A stretch of 6,206 bases of DNA. Source: Pseudobdellovibrionaceae bacterium (lineage in GTDB: Bacteria > Bdellovibrionota > Bdellovibrionia > Bdellovibrionales > Bdellovibrionaceae). This document shows, one piece after another, positions 1-6,206 of this stretch (position 1 is its first letter; the number at the start of each line of letters is the position of its first letter). The stretch spans positions 1 through 6,206 of the forward strand of contig JACMRP010000064.1 in assembly GCA_014376325.1 (NCBI GenBank), written 5' to 3'. Position numbers and translations under genes: made by a program. The notes below the pieces were generated by a model that saw only the letters and a program-made list of their open reading frames with translations, did not search any database and was not told the DNA's origin.

Positions 1-320
1 CCGCGAAACAAACCTAATTTCCAGTAAACAAATCTAGATCGCAAATTATTGTGGGCATCGTAAATATGCGTGAACTTGGTTCCCCGTTGCATTTCGCCGA
101 GAAGACTAAACAAACCAGCTAATCCGGACTTACGATCATACTCCCAAATTTTATCTATCGCCGGATGGTGTCGCAGCAGTGGGGCCATATCCTTTCGCGT
201 GATCCAATGCACTTCCGCTTCGGGGTAAACGGCACGAATTGCGGAGGGCACACTCAGAGTCTGCGTGACGTCGCCGAAGCTCGAAAAGCGAATAATGAGG
301 AATTTGGCTTTAGCCTGCAT
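1..320 (-). CDS. Glycosyltransferase family 9 (ADP-heptose:LPS heptosyltransferase-like), 5' part only
   Basis: This is a partial gene: 106 codons are visible and it continues beyond the left edge. The start ATG is at 320-318, with an in-frame TAA only nine bases before it (332-330), so the start cannot lie further upstream. An AAGG sits seven bases before the ATG as ribosome binding site. The N-terminus matches the Rossmann-like first domain of GT9: strand one FLIIRFSSFGDV (residues 7-18, conserved GD at 16-17), then P25, AIRAVYPEAEVHWIT (27-41), a P-x-I-D turn (53-56) and YDAHNNLRS (87-95), the counterpart of the family's D-x-H-x-N-x-R-S segment. Family members transfer heptose or related sugars from a nucleotide donor to lipid A-core at the cytoplasmic face of the inner membrane. 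The catalytic and nucleotide-binding C-terminal domain is outside the window, so the exact sugar is unknown. It is divergent from the operon on the right and need not be related to it in function. Confidence 0.88.
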   Translation of the reverse strand, partial: MQAKAKFLIIRFSSFGDVTQTLSVPSAIRAVYPEAEVHWITRKDMAPLLRHHPAIDKIWEYDRKSGLAGLFSLLGEMQRGTKFTHIYDAHNNLRSRFVYWKLGLFR

Positions 321-383
321 CCCCGAACCTTAGCAAAATTCTGTGGGGGAGGCAAAGGCAAGAGCCAAAAAGCGTCACTTGTC

Positions 384-392
384 TAAATAATA
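384..392. promoter_or_regulatory. AT-rich -10-like element, possibly serving both strands
   Basis: TAAATAATA is the only AT-rich island in the middle of the divergent gap. On the plus strand TAAATA resembles a sigma70 -10 box; on the minus strand the same bases read TATTAT, which would give the glycosyltransferase a leader of about 60 bases. No convincing -35 hexamer is found at 16-18 bases on either strand, so this is a weak call. Confidence 0.3.
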
Positions 393-412
393 GGCCGCGG
401 GTGAGGGGATCT

Positions 413-427
413 GCCGTTCAGAACTGC
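413..427. repeat. 15-bp imperfect palindrome, possible operator
   Basis: GC-C-GTTC-A-GAAC-T-GC is symmetric about A420, with six of seven base pairs matching. It lies 49 bases before the start of the first operon gene, a reasonable place for a repressor or activator dimer, or a small RNA hairpin in the leader. No known regulator consensus is recognised. Confidence 0.35.
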
Positions 428-465
428 CCAGTGCAGGCACGGGAATTGGAACGTTATGGCACTGG
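428..465 (+). repeat. 7-bp inverted repeat just upstream of the ribosome binding site
   Basis: CCAGTGC (428-434) is the exact reverse complement of GCACTGG (459-465), with a 24-base loop. It ends one base before the AGGTGA site and nests inside the 370-378/469-477 repeat, directly following the 413-427 palindrome, so all three could coexist in one folded leader. Confidence 0.3.
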
Positions 466-466
466 T

Positions 467-472
467 AGGTGA
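467..472 (+). promoter_or_regulatory. Ribosome binding site that supports the TTG start at 476
   Basis: AGGTGA pairs with the 3' half of the usual anti-Shine-Dalgarno. The gap to TTG is only three bases, but because this is the downstream part of GGAGGTGA the aligned spacing equals about six bases from a GGAGG core, which is normal. The same site would be about 30 bases from the alternative GTG at 503, too far. It therefore decides the start in favour of TTG. Confidence 0.65.
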
Positions 473-475
473 CGC

Positions 476-1867
476 TTGATTTTAGGCTACGTCAGCAAAA
501 TTGTGAGTAAAAAGCCGGTTCGGATTGCCCTCTTGGCAGTCAGTTCCTGCGTGAGTATTTGCATCATTTTCGCTGGGATACCGGCGCGGGCGCAGCTTCG
601 CTCTGATTTGCAGCTTTTCTCGAACTCATTTTTAAGTCCGTCTTTCGAAGCAACCGAAAAAACCAATTACCAGTTTGCGGGAGTCAGTTTAAAAAGTTCT
701 CCGCAAAGCGACGACTCGATGAAGATGAACATCGAAGGTGCGGTGGCTTTTGGCGCCCCGCTTATGAACTACCTCGATATTTCTGAATTCTACTTTCAAA
801 CAAAAACGTCCGAGACCGAAAAGCTCTTTCTGGGTCGAAAATTGATGAACTGGAACGAGCTCGACAATCGTTGGAGTCTGGGACTCTGGCAGCCGCTGTT
901 TCAGTGGAATCCGTTAAATCCCGAAGCGCAGGGTCTTAGTGGAATCTTTTGGGAAGCCGAACGGAGTGGGTACGCGCTCAGCGTTTTTGCTTCTCCGGTT
1001 TTTATTCCGAATCAGGGGCCGACCTTTGAAATCGTCAATGGCCAGTTTGTGCCCGGCAATCCGTGGTTCCGTCGCCCCCCTGAATCGGTCCGTATTTTTA
1101 GTGAATCGACTAGGGTCGATTACAATTTCGAAAAACCGAACGAAAGCCAAGTGGTCTTTCAGGCCAGTTACGGGGCCCGCCTGCAAGTGGGCTCTGCAGA
1201 TTCGACGCTCTTGCAACTTAGTTATATGTACAAACCTTCGAACGAGCTCGCGATTGGTTATGCCGGAATATTGGACACCGGGACGCTTCGCGGGGTTGTC
1301 GATTTAAAGCCGGTCGTGTTTTTTCAAACGTTGACCGGGCTAGATCTGACGCAACGTTGGGGTGGTTTCCGCATGGGAATCAGCGGAGTTTTGGATCGCC
1401 CTCAGAAAGATATCGATTTTGAAGACCGTTGGACTCGTCCCGTAATGAGCGATGCTTACCTAGTCAGCCCGTTTATCGAATACGGTCGCCCAAACTTTTT
1501 AGTGACGGTGCAGAGTTTGAATATCTACGGCGGAGAGGTTCGTGAAGTCGGCGATATGGCAAGTGCCGATCGCGCTCCTCTAACGATGATTTACCCGTAC
1601 CAGCAAGCCATCAAAGCAACCTTAGATAATAAATTCCAGATTCGCGGCTTTGGCCGTGTGCTTTCGCGTTTCGCGTATACTGCCAGTCAAAAAAATGACT
1701 TCGATTACGTGCAGTGGAGTTTGAATTACAAAATGTCCAACATGTGGTCGCTCTTCACGGAATTGGATATGTTAAAAGCGGGCGACACTTCGAAGACGAA
1801 TCAGAACGAAATCGCGCAGTTTAAAAACGACGACCGCTTCATGATCGGGGCCGCGCATGTTTTCTAA
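476..1867 (+). CDS. Probable outer-membrane beta-barrel protein, uncharacterised (463 aa)
   Basis: I do not recognise a named family. The start is TTG at 476, because an in-frame TGA (470-472) blocks anything upstream and AGGTGA (467-472) aligns well with the 16S tail. A GTG at 503 (residue 10) would give a tidier signal peptide but has no ribosome binding site. Residues 17-34 form a hydrophobic core and A-R-A (37-39) before Q40 is a signal peptidase I site. The mature part shows amphipathic alternation typical of beta strands, many aromatic residues (for example the Trp-rich stretch 126-159) and short polar turns. It ends in RFMIGAAHVF, whose terminal Phe fits the outer-membrane beta-signal recognised by the BAM complex. 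There are no cysteines after the signal peptide. It is first in the operon and its last 11 bases overlap the next gene. It could be a porin-like channel or a structural barrel; the substrate is unknown. Confidence 0.8.
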   Translation: MILGYVSKIVSKKPVRIALLAVSSCVSICIIFAGIPARAQLRSDLQLFSNSFLSPSFEATEKTNYQFAGVSLKSSPQSDDSMKMNIEGAVAFGAPLMNYLDISEFYFQTKTSETEKLFLGRKLMNWNELDNRWSLGLWQPLFQWNPLNPEAQGLSGIFWEAERSGYALSVFASPVFIPNQGPTFEIVNGQFVPGNPWFRRPPESVRIFSESTRVDYNFEKPNESQVVFQASYGARLQVGSADSTLLQLSYMYKPSNELAIGYAGILDTGTLRGVVDLKPVVFFQTLTGLDLTQRWGGFRMGISGVLDRPQKDIDFEDRWTRPVMSDAYLVSPFIEYGRPNFLVTVQSLNIYGGEVREVGDMASADRAPLTMIYPYQQAIKATLDNKFQIRGFGRVLSRFAYTASQKNDFDYVQWSLNYKMSNMWSLFTELDMLKAGDTSKTNQNEIAQFKNDDRFMIGAAHVF

Positions 1868-4136
1868 AAAAATCAAAACGATCATGACGGCGTCATTAGT
1901 CTTTCAGACATTATGGTTAAGCTCGTGTTCGGAATTTCTGAATGAAAAAAAACAATCTCCCGAAACGATAGAGTTATCCAATGAACGTTTCGCCTGCTTA
2001 AAAGAGCTTCCGGAACAAATGAATCAGTACTTAGAAGGCCAGGTAAGCGCCGCCGATATCCGAAGCGGATTCGATTGCGGAAAAGCTGCGTTAGTCTATT
2101 TTAAGAGCAAAACGAAAGGTTCTTTGAACGATGCTTACACCCTGGAAGATATCCGAAACTTCTTCGGTAAGTATTTTTTAAAACGAAACAACGTGACGCC
2201 CGAATTTGCGGCACAGTTGTTTAAGATCAAAAAGGTTATCTTGGGCGGGGATGAAAAGTCGCTAACGAAGGCAGAAATTCAAAAGTTTGCGGACTTGCTA
2301 GATGTGCTGAAGGATCACGCGGTCCTGCTATCACCCCATTTTTCGGTTTTGATGGGCAAAAAAGCTAAACCAGAATGGTCCGACGTCAATGCGGGGATAG
2401 AACAGCTGCGCTCAACTTCTTGGGTGCTGTTGCGCGAAGTGAATCTGGTCAATTCGGACTACACTTTTGACGATCTTAAAAAATTTATTTTTGGATTAAA
2501 TAATTTTATTAACTCCACAAGACCTTTTCAACTTTACGCTTCCGTGGAACAAAATGTCGAGCTGATTGAAGCCGTAAAGCGGGTGCTTATCGGTGAAGAT
2601 ACTCGGTTTGAACAATTGAAAGACTGGGAAGATGGACTCAAAACAGTTTTGCAACTATACCGCGAAGGCCTGCGCTATAAGTATTTCATAAAAACGAACC
2701 CACGTTCTAATCCAAACGAGATGGAGATGTTTACCACTTTTATTGACGCCGCCGTTCGTCTGGTCGACGAAAGTTTGCCGATGAAACGGGCCGGAGTCAT
2801 CCCGTTTACGGCGATTGATAACTTATTGGACCGTCTTGCCGAAAGAAAGTTCTTACCTGAAAATTCAACCTCCGCGGTTCTGAAAGAGACTTATAAAAAA
2901 ATAATCTTGCGTGCTTTCGATTCGAGCCGGCACGGGGATTCCCGCGGCCTGGAAGGTTTTGAAAAGTCTCATCTCGTAGCACTTCGCCAAGAGTGGCGTA
3001 GTTACCGGCTGCATCAGTATTTCATCGACACGCTTCCGATGCTGGACGCAAAACTAGAGATCGCTCCCGTCGAACTTGCGGCAGCCTCGTCCTTGTTTAA
3101 AGCGGATGAATACGTCAAAAACGCGCTTTCGCAAAACTCGCTGGAGCAAGAGGCCTTGTTAAAAACTTGGGCCGACGGGCAGGCCCTGCTTCGCTCGAAC
3201 TGGCCCTTGCAGTTCAATGCTGCCGGACGGTTGTTGGTCGTTTCAAACCCGAAAGAAGTTCGTCAAACGTGGGCCTCTTTAACTAGGTGGAATTTGATGC
3301 GTGCCTTAGCGCGCGGGATGAACATCGGTTACGGAATGAATGGCTTGGCCGAAGCTGACTTGGTTCGATGGTATAATGACTTTCAGAATTTCGGTATTGA
3401 ATTAAAGGCCTTCGATCCAAGAAACGGAAATTCGGGCGCGCGCAGCTTCAAAGAGGCAAACTTTTTTACGTTCTCAGGTAACGGCGACGGAATCATGAAT
3501 CCCCAAGAGACCTTTGAATACGTAAGCGCCCTCTTCGCTGGGGGGATCAGCTCGTCAAATACATTGGTGAACGACATGATCGCCAGGGGTTGCGCATTGC
3601 CGGACAAAGATGTTTTTGGCAATCCGTGGTTAGACGAAGCCTGTTTCAAAAGAAATCTGATCTCGCAAGCAGGGAGATATTTTGACAATTTGCCTGGCTT
3701 AGTTCGTCAGATCTCGACGATGAAGCCGGCGCAGGTCGATGAGTTCTACGCAAATCTGATGGCCTCTGCGCGGACCTCCCCCGCCAATGGTGGACGGGTC
3801 GAGACGGCCGACCTCCGCACCGCCGTTATGATGCTTCACTACACCGAGATCCTGGTGACCGTTTACGATCGCAACCGAAACGGAAGCCTGGACGAAGCCG
3901 AAGTAAAACTTGCGGCGCCAAGATTTATGCAATTTATGAAAAGTGTTTCGCCGATTCAGGCAAACTTCGTTGTCAGTGATTTTTTCTTGTTTTTGGTTTT
4001 TAAAGGCAAGAAACCGACCATCTCCGAATACCTCTGGTTCCAGGGACAGAAGACTTTTGGTAGCCTCGGTGAAGTTTCCCGTGATAAGGTTTTGCGTGTC
4101 TTTAAAGTACTGAAGGAAGAGGCCGCGAAGCAGTGA
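1857..4136 (+). CDS. EF-hand-containing outer-membrane lipoprotein, uncharacterised (759 aa)
   Basis: The ATG at 1857 lies inside the preceding gene (11-base overlap), with GGGG six bases upstream as a weak ribosome binding site. A short basic n-region, a hydrophobic stretch and the lipobox L-S-S-C (21-24) predict lipidation at C24. Ser at +2 favours outer-membrane sorting in the enterobacterial rule. The mature protein appears mostly helical and soluble. Two EF-hand loops are visible: SGNGDGIMNPQE (540-551, Ser instead of Asp at position 1) and DRNRNGSLDEAE (671-682, canonical). Four further segments keep only the second half of the motif (94-102, 136-144, 202-210, 497-505). Segments 94-153 and 202-264 look like an internal duplication. 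Cysteines other than C24 are C47, C74, C579 and C597, possibly two disulfides. The family is unknown to me. Lipoprotein and EF-hand calls are firm; calcium binding and any function are inference. Confidence 0.87.
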   Translation: MFSKKIKTIMTASLVFQTLWLSSCSEFLNEKKQSPETIELSNERFACLKELPEQMNQYLEGQVSAADIRSGFDCGKAALVYFKSKTKGSLNDAYTLEDIRNFFGKYFLKRNNVTPEFAAQLFKIKKVILGGDEKSLTKAEIQKFADLLDVLKDHAVLLSPHFSVLMGKKAKPEWSDVNAGIEQLRSTSWVLLREVNLVNSDYTFDDLKKFIFGLNNFINSTRPFQLYASVEQNVELIEAVKRVLIGEDTRFEQLKDWEDGLKTVLQLYREGLRYKYFIKTNPRSNPNEMEMFTTFIDAAVRLVDESLPMKRAGVIPFTAIDNLLDRLAERKFLPENSTSAVLKETYKKIILRAFDSSRHGDSRGLEGFEKSHLVALRQEWRSYRLHQYFIDTLPMLDAKLEIAPVELAAASSLFKADEYVKNALSQNSLEQEALLKTWADGQALLRSNWPLQFNAAGRLLVVSNPKEVRQTWASLTRWNLMRALARGMNIGYGMNGLAEADLVRWYNDFQNFGIELKAFDPRNGNSGARSFKEANFFTFSGNGDGIMNPQETFEYVSALFAGGISSSNTLVNDMIARGCALPDKDVFGNPWLDEACFKRNLISQAGRYFDNLPGLVRQISTMKPAQVDEFYANLMASARTSPANGGRVETADLRTAVMMLHYTEILVTVYDRNRNGSLDEAEVKLAAPRFMQFMKSVSPIQANFVVSDFFLFLVFKGKKPTISEYLWFQGQKTFGSLGEVSRDKVLRVFKVLKEEAAKQ

Positions 4137-5281
4137 ACTGGGGTTACATCGTCTTAGCTTATTTAAGCCTGTTTGTCCTAGGCCTTGCGGACAACAGCCG
4201 TGGTCCCTTATTTCCAGAAATATTAAAAACTTTTTCGGTGTCAGATTCAGAGGGCGCCGTCTTTTTTGCGGTCGGATCGTTTCTTGGATTTATCGGCAGT
4301 TATTCAGTCCGTTATTTTCTTCCAAAAATAAATAGAGTGCCGACGTTACAAGTTTCACTTGTTGCGATGGCAGTCGGACTTATCGGCATGGCTTACGCCC
4401 AAGAATTTTATCAGCTTTTAATATTCTCTGCGGTTTTTGGATTTAGTCTTGGTATCGTCGGCGTCGTTCAAAATATATTGGCAACCGTTGGCTCTACCCC
4501 GCAAAGGCGACAGCGGATGCTATCGGGACTGCATTCCGTTTACGGAATGTCTTCCTTAATGGCCCCGCTCGTGGTGGCGGGGATCGCCGCTTTCGGTGGC
4601 GACTGGCGAACGGTCTTTTTGGTCGTGTCCGCGGTGCCATTAGCCTTAACGTTCGCGGCTTTTTGGAATCGCCGGGAAGAGCCCCTATCTAAACTGAAGT
4701 TAGACGCGACGGAGTCCTCCGCATCAAAAGGTCGCGGGGGAGACTGGGCGCAGATGTATTTAGGCCTCGCCCTCGGAATGTATGTCCTTGCAGAAATGAT
4801 GGTCTCGACGCGATTATCGCTTTACGTCCGGCGTGAATACCAAATGGATCTTGCCGAATCCAGTTACTACCTGACAGGATTCTTTGTTTGCATGTTGGCT
4901 GGCAGGCTTTTATTTGCGCTCGTCCCTTTTCGTTGGCCATTGCGTTGGATGTTGTCTGCATCATTGATTGCCTCTGCATTGTGCATAACTTTGGGGATAC
5001 AGGTGTCTCCGTTGTTTTTCGCGTTGACGGGTTTTTGTATGGGGCCTTTTTATCCTCTGGCCGTCGCTTACGTCTATCAGCACTTTGCGGACAGAATTGA
5101 TGCGGCGATTTCATCGTGCATGGCGATTCAAGCATTTTTGACGGTTTTAATGCATGCCGGGGTAGGTTACCTGACGGATGTTTACGGCATCTCGAAAGCT
5201 CTCTGGGTGGGGCCTGCGGCGTTGCTTTTGGCATTTTTGATATTGAATAGTTTTGAAAGAGTCTTTAAGAAAAGAGTATGA
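4133..5281 (+). CDS. Major facilitator superfamily transporter, fucose-permease-like (382 aa)
   Basis: The start GTG (4133) overlaps the previous stop in a GTGA arrangement. AGAGG (4118-4122) lies ten bases upstream, consistent with translational coupling. About twelve hydrophobic helices can be drawn, in two halves of six (roughly residues 4-27, 41-63, 70-90, 93-117, 131-154, 159-178, then 207-231, 244-265, 271-290, 293-318, 324-347, 356-374) with a hydrophilic central loop at 179-206. This is the normal size and layout of the superfamily in the inner membrane. The GLHSVYGMSSLMAPL segment in helix 5 (132-146), an acidic residue in helix 7 (E221 in YVLAEMM) and GFCMGPFYPLA in helix 10 (300-310) resemble the fucose permease/FHS-type branch. 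D20, N21 and R23 near the end of helix 1 may form a substrate or proton site. The substrate cannot be read from sequence; sugar import or small-molecule export are both possible. Confidence 0.9.
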   Translation: MNWGYIVLAYLSLFVLGLADNSRGPLFPEILKTFSVSDSEGAVFFAVGSFLGFIGSYSVRYFLPKINRVPTLQVSLVAMAVGLIGMAYAQEFYQLLIFSAVFGFSLGIVGVVQNILATVGSTPQRRQRMLSGLHSVYGMSSLMAPLVVAGIAAFGGDWRTVFLVVSAVPLALTFAAFWNRREEPLSKLKLDATESSASKGRGGDWAQMYLGLALGMYVLAEMMVSTRLSLYVRREYQMDLAESSYYLTGFFVCMLAGRLLFALVPFRWPLRWMLSASLIASALCITLGIQVSPLFFALTGFCMGPFYPLAVAYVYQHFADRIDAAISSCMAIQAFLTVLMHAGVGYLTDVYGISKALWVGPAALLLAFLILNSFERVFKKRV

Positions 5282-6206
5282 GTATTCGGAGTATTTTCTT
5301 ATTCTTCTTCTTCGCGATCAGCATCACGGCCATTCCCGCGGTCAGTTTCGGCCAAGTTAGCCGCGACCAAATGATGGGCTTCAAGAACGATTGGGCCCGC
5401 GCTTACGTTCAGAGCATTGATAGCTCAACGCAGGTGACGGCAATTAGCTCATTTTCAGAATTTAAAATCGGTGAGATCTTAGTCGTGCAAAGCAAAGATG
5501 GCAACGGCCCCATCATTGGATTTTTGCAAGTCTACGCAACCGAAAATCAGAACTCGGAACGAACTATCCTTAAGACAAAACTGATTCGGCATTCGAAATA
5601 CGCGATGATCCAGTTAGGAGACGTTTTGTACCGGATGGATTTTAATACATTCCATCATGAGTATACCGGAACGACAGAATTAATTTTAAAAAACAACGAT
5701 GTGAATGCATCAGCCAGTTATAAGGCGCTGACGTTTATGGGTTTAAGTTCCGGCGAAACCGCGCAGACTTTGCGCGGAGGGGAACTTTTATTCAACGTCC
5801 TCGGATATTTCGATTACGGCTTTACGTCGAATTTTTCGGTGGGAACGTTGATCCTGGCGGATGTCGTGGGTTCCGCCAACATTCACGGAAAATATAAGTT
5901 CTACGAATCCGAATCGAATATCTTTTCTTTTGGCGCGGGTTACCTGACGGCAAAAGACAAACCCGAGGGGGTCGTCAACGCCACCGTGTACTGGGACTCC
6001 GTTTCGTCTGAAAGCGTGATTTCGCATACGAACTTGACGATCGCGCTTGCCACTTTTGATCGCGCAAAAAACTTAACGGCCATTAAAGGCGCGGGAAGCA
6101 GTTCGTTTCAATCGGGATACGAATTTGTGATGGACGATTGGAATCGGATTTTGGCAGGACCTAGTTACAATTTCGAAAATAAATCAGTTGGTGGGTACGT
6201 CTCTTA
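5278..6206 (+). CDS. Secreted protein with SH3-like N-terminal region and probable outer-membrane beta-barrel, 3' end missing
   Basis: This gene is partial: 309 codons are visible with no stop before the right edge. The ATG (5278) overlaps the previous stop in an ATGA arrangement; TAAGA (5266-5270) seven bases upstream is a weak ribosome binding site. Residues 1-25 are a signal peptide with a Phe-rich core (FLFFFF, 7-12) and cleavage probably at S-F-G before Q26. Residues about 62-121 form a compact beta region with K-I-G-E-I-L-V-V (63-70), I-I-G-F-L-Q-V (79-85) and a closing L-G-D-V-L-Y-R (113-119). That pattern of short strands, with G-E/G-D turns marking the ends, suggests an SH3-like fold such as that at the end of the flagellar protein FlgT. 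From about residue 130 the chain alternates hydrophobic and polar residues with Gly/aromatic strands (GYFDYGFTSNFSVGT, 176-190), typical of a beta-barrel. The C-terminal barrel signature is out of view. Function is unknown. Confidence 0.82.
   Translation, partial: MSIRSIFLFFFFAISITAIPAVSFGQVSRDQMMGFKNDWARAYVQSIDSSTQVTAISSFSEFKIGEILVVQSKDGNGPIIGFLQVYATENQNSERTILKTKLIRHSKYAMIQLGDVLYRMDFNTFHHEYTGTTELILKNNDVNASASYKALTFMGLSSGETAQTLRGGELLFNVLGYFDYGFTSNFSVGTLILADVVGSANIHGKYKFYESESNIFSFGAGYLTAKDKPEGVVNATVYWDSVSSESVISHTNLTIALATFDRAKNLTAIKGAGSSSFQSGYEFVMDDWNRILAGPSYNFENKSVGGYVS

Larger units (their letters stand above)
321..475. other. Divergent intergenic region between glycosyltransferase and operon
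   Basis: This 155-base non-coding gap must carry the start signals for both the leftward glycosyltransferase and the rightward four-gene operon. It holds an AT-rich -10-like segment, three inverted repeats and the Shine-Dalgarno of the first operon gene, described separately. I see no tRNA, riboswitch consensus or small gene with a believable start in it. Confidence 0.7.
370..477 (+). repeat. 9-bp inverted repeat, one arm over the Shine-Dalgarno and start codon
   Basis: AAGCGTCAC (370-378) is the exact reverse complement of GTGACGCTT (469-477); allowing one mismatch the arms grow to 11 bases (370-380 and 467-477). The right arm covers most of the ribosome binding site and the first two bases of the TTG start. 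The arms are 90 bases apart. Such a pair could be two protein-binding half sites or, if transcription begins upstream of 370, a long-range stem that hides the start. A chance match of this length in a gap of this size is uncommon but not negligible. Confidence 0.4.

Noticed and set aside
165..386. Plus-strand open frame of 73 codons at the left end
   Set aside because: It lies antisense to the well-supported glycosyltransferase start for most of its length, has no ribosome binding site and its translation resembles no protein.
457..477. Possible sigma54 box beginning TGGCAC at 457
   Set aside because: The -12 element TTGC is absent at the required distance, and the site overlaps the ribosome binding site and start codon.
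939..1307. Open frames of 122 codons (plus) and 100 codons (minus, 914-1216) inside the first operon gene
   Set aside because: Both are frame shadows of a gene with a clear signal peptide and barrel ending; their Arg-rich translations show no domain.
3014..3932. Three minus-strand open frames (3014-3217, 3383-3688, 3699-3932) inside the lipoprotein gene
   Set aside because: They are antisense to a continuous reading frame carrying EF-hands; no start signals or recognisable products.
4689..5234. Minus-strand open frame of 181 codons
   Set aside because: It is fully antisense to the transporter gene, and its Pro/Ser/Arg/Lys-rich translation is what the reverse complement of a membrane-protein gene gives; there is no credible start signal.
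5788..6027. Minus-strand open frame of 79 codons at the right end
   Set aside because: It is antisense to the fifth gene, whose frame is open to the window edge with a signal peptide and strand pattern.
1..6206. CRISPR array, tRNA, rRNA, insertion sequence or prophage remnants
   Set aside because: No direct-repeat array, cloverleaf, rRNA segment, transposase or terminal inverted repeats were seen; base and codon use look uniform across the genes.

Overview
The window looks like a Gram-negative chromosome: it encodes an LPS-type family 9 glycosyltransferase, a lipoprotein with a signal peptidase II lipobox, and at least one protein with the C-terminal signature of an outer-membrane beta-barrel. 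Base composition is near balanced. The style of the secreted proteins (Lys/Asn/Ser-rich, beta-barrel and EF-hand lipoprotein content) is reminiscent of Bdellovibrio and relatives. That placement is an inference from style, not proven by any marker in the window.

Layout. Positions 1-320 (minus strand) hold the 5' part of a family 9 glycosyltransferase that runs off the left edge. Positions 321-475 are a divergent intergenic region with AT-rich -10-like sequence, several inverted repeats and a good Shine-Dalgarno. From 476 to the right edge there is one plus-strand gene train. It comprises a probable outer-membrane beta-barrel protein (476-1867), a 759-residue lipoprotein with EF-hand calcium loops (1857-4136), a 12-helix major facilitator transporter (4133-5281), and a secreted protein with an SH3-like region followed by a probable beta-barrel, cut by the right edge (5278-6206).

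The four plus-strand genes overlap by 11, 4 and 4 bases, so they are almost certainly one translationally coupled operon. The order outer-membrane protein, outer-membrane lipoprotein, inner-membrane transporter, outer-membrane protein spans the whole envelope. It suggests (inference) a dedicated transport or surface-assembly system of unknown substrate. The most distinctive member is the lipoprotein. It has two recognisable EF-hand loops near its C-terminus and at least four further degenerate copies of the second half of the EF-hand motif. It also contains an internal duplication, which hints at an ancient EF-hand array that has lost most calcium sites. I do not recognise this operon as a characterised system.
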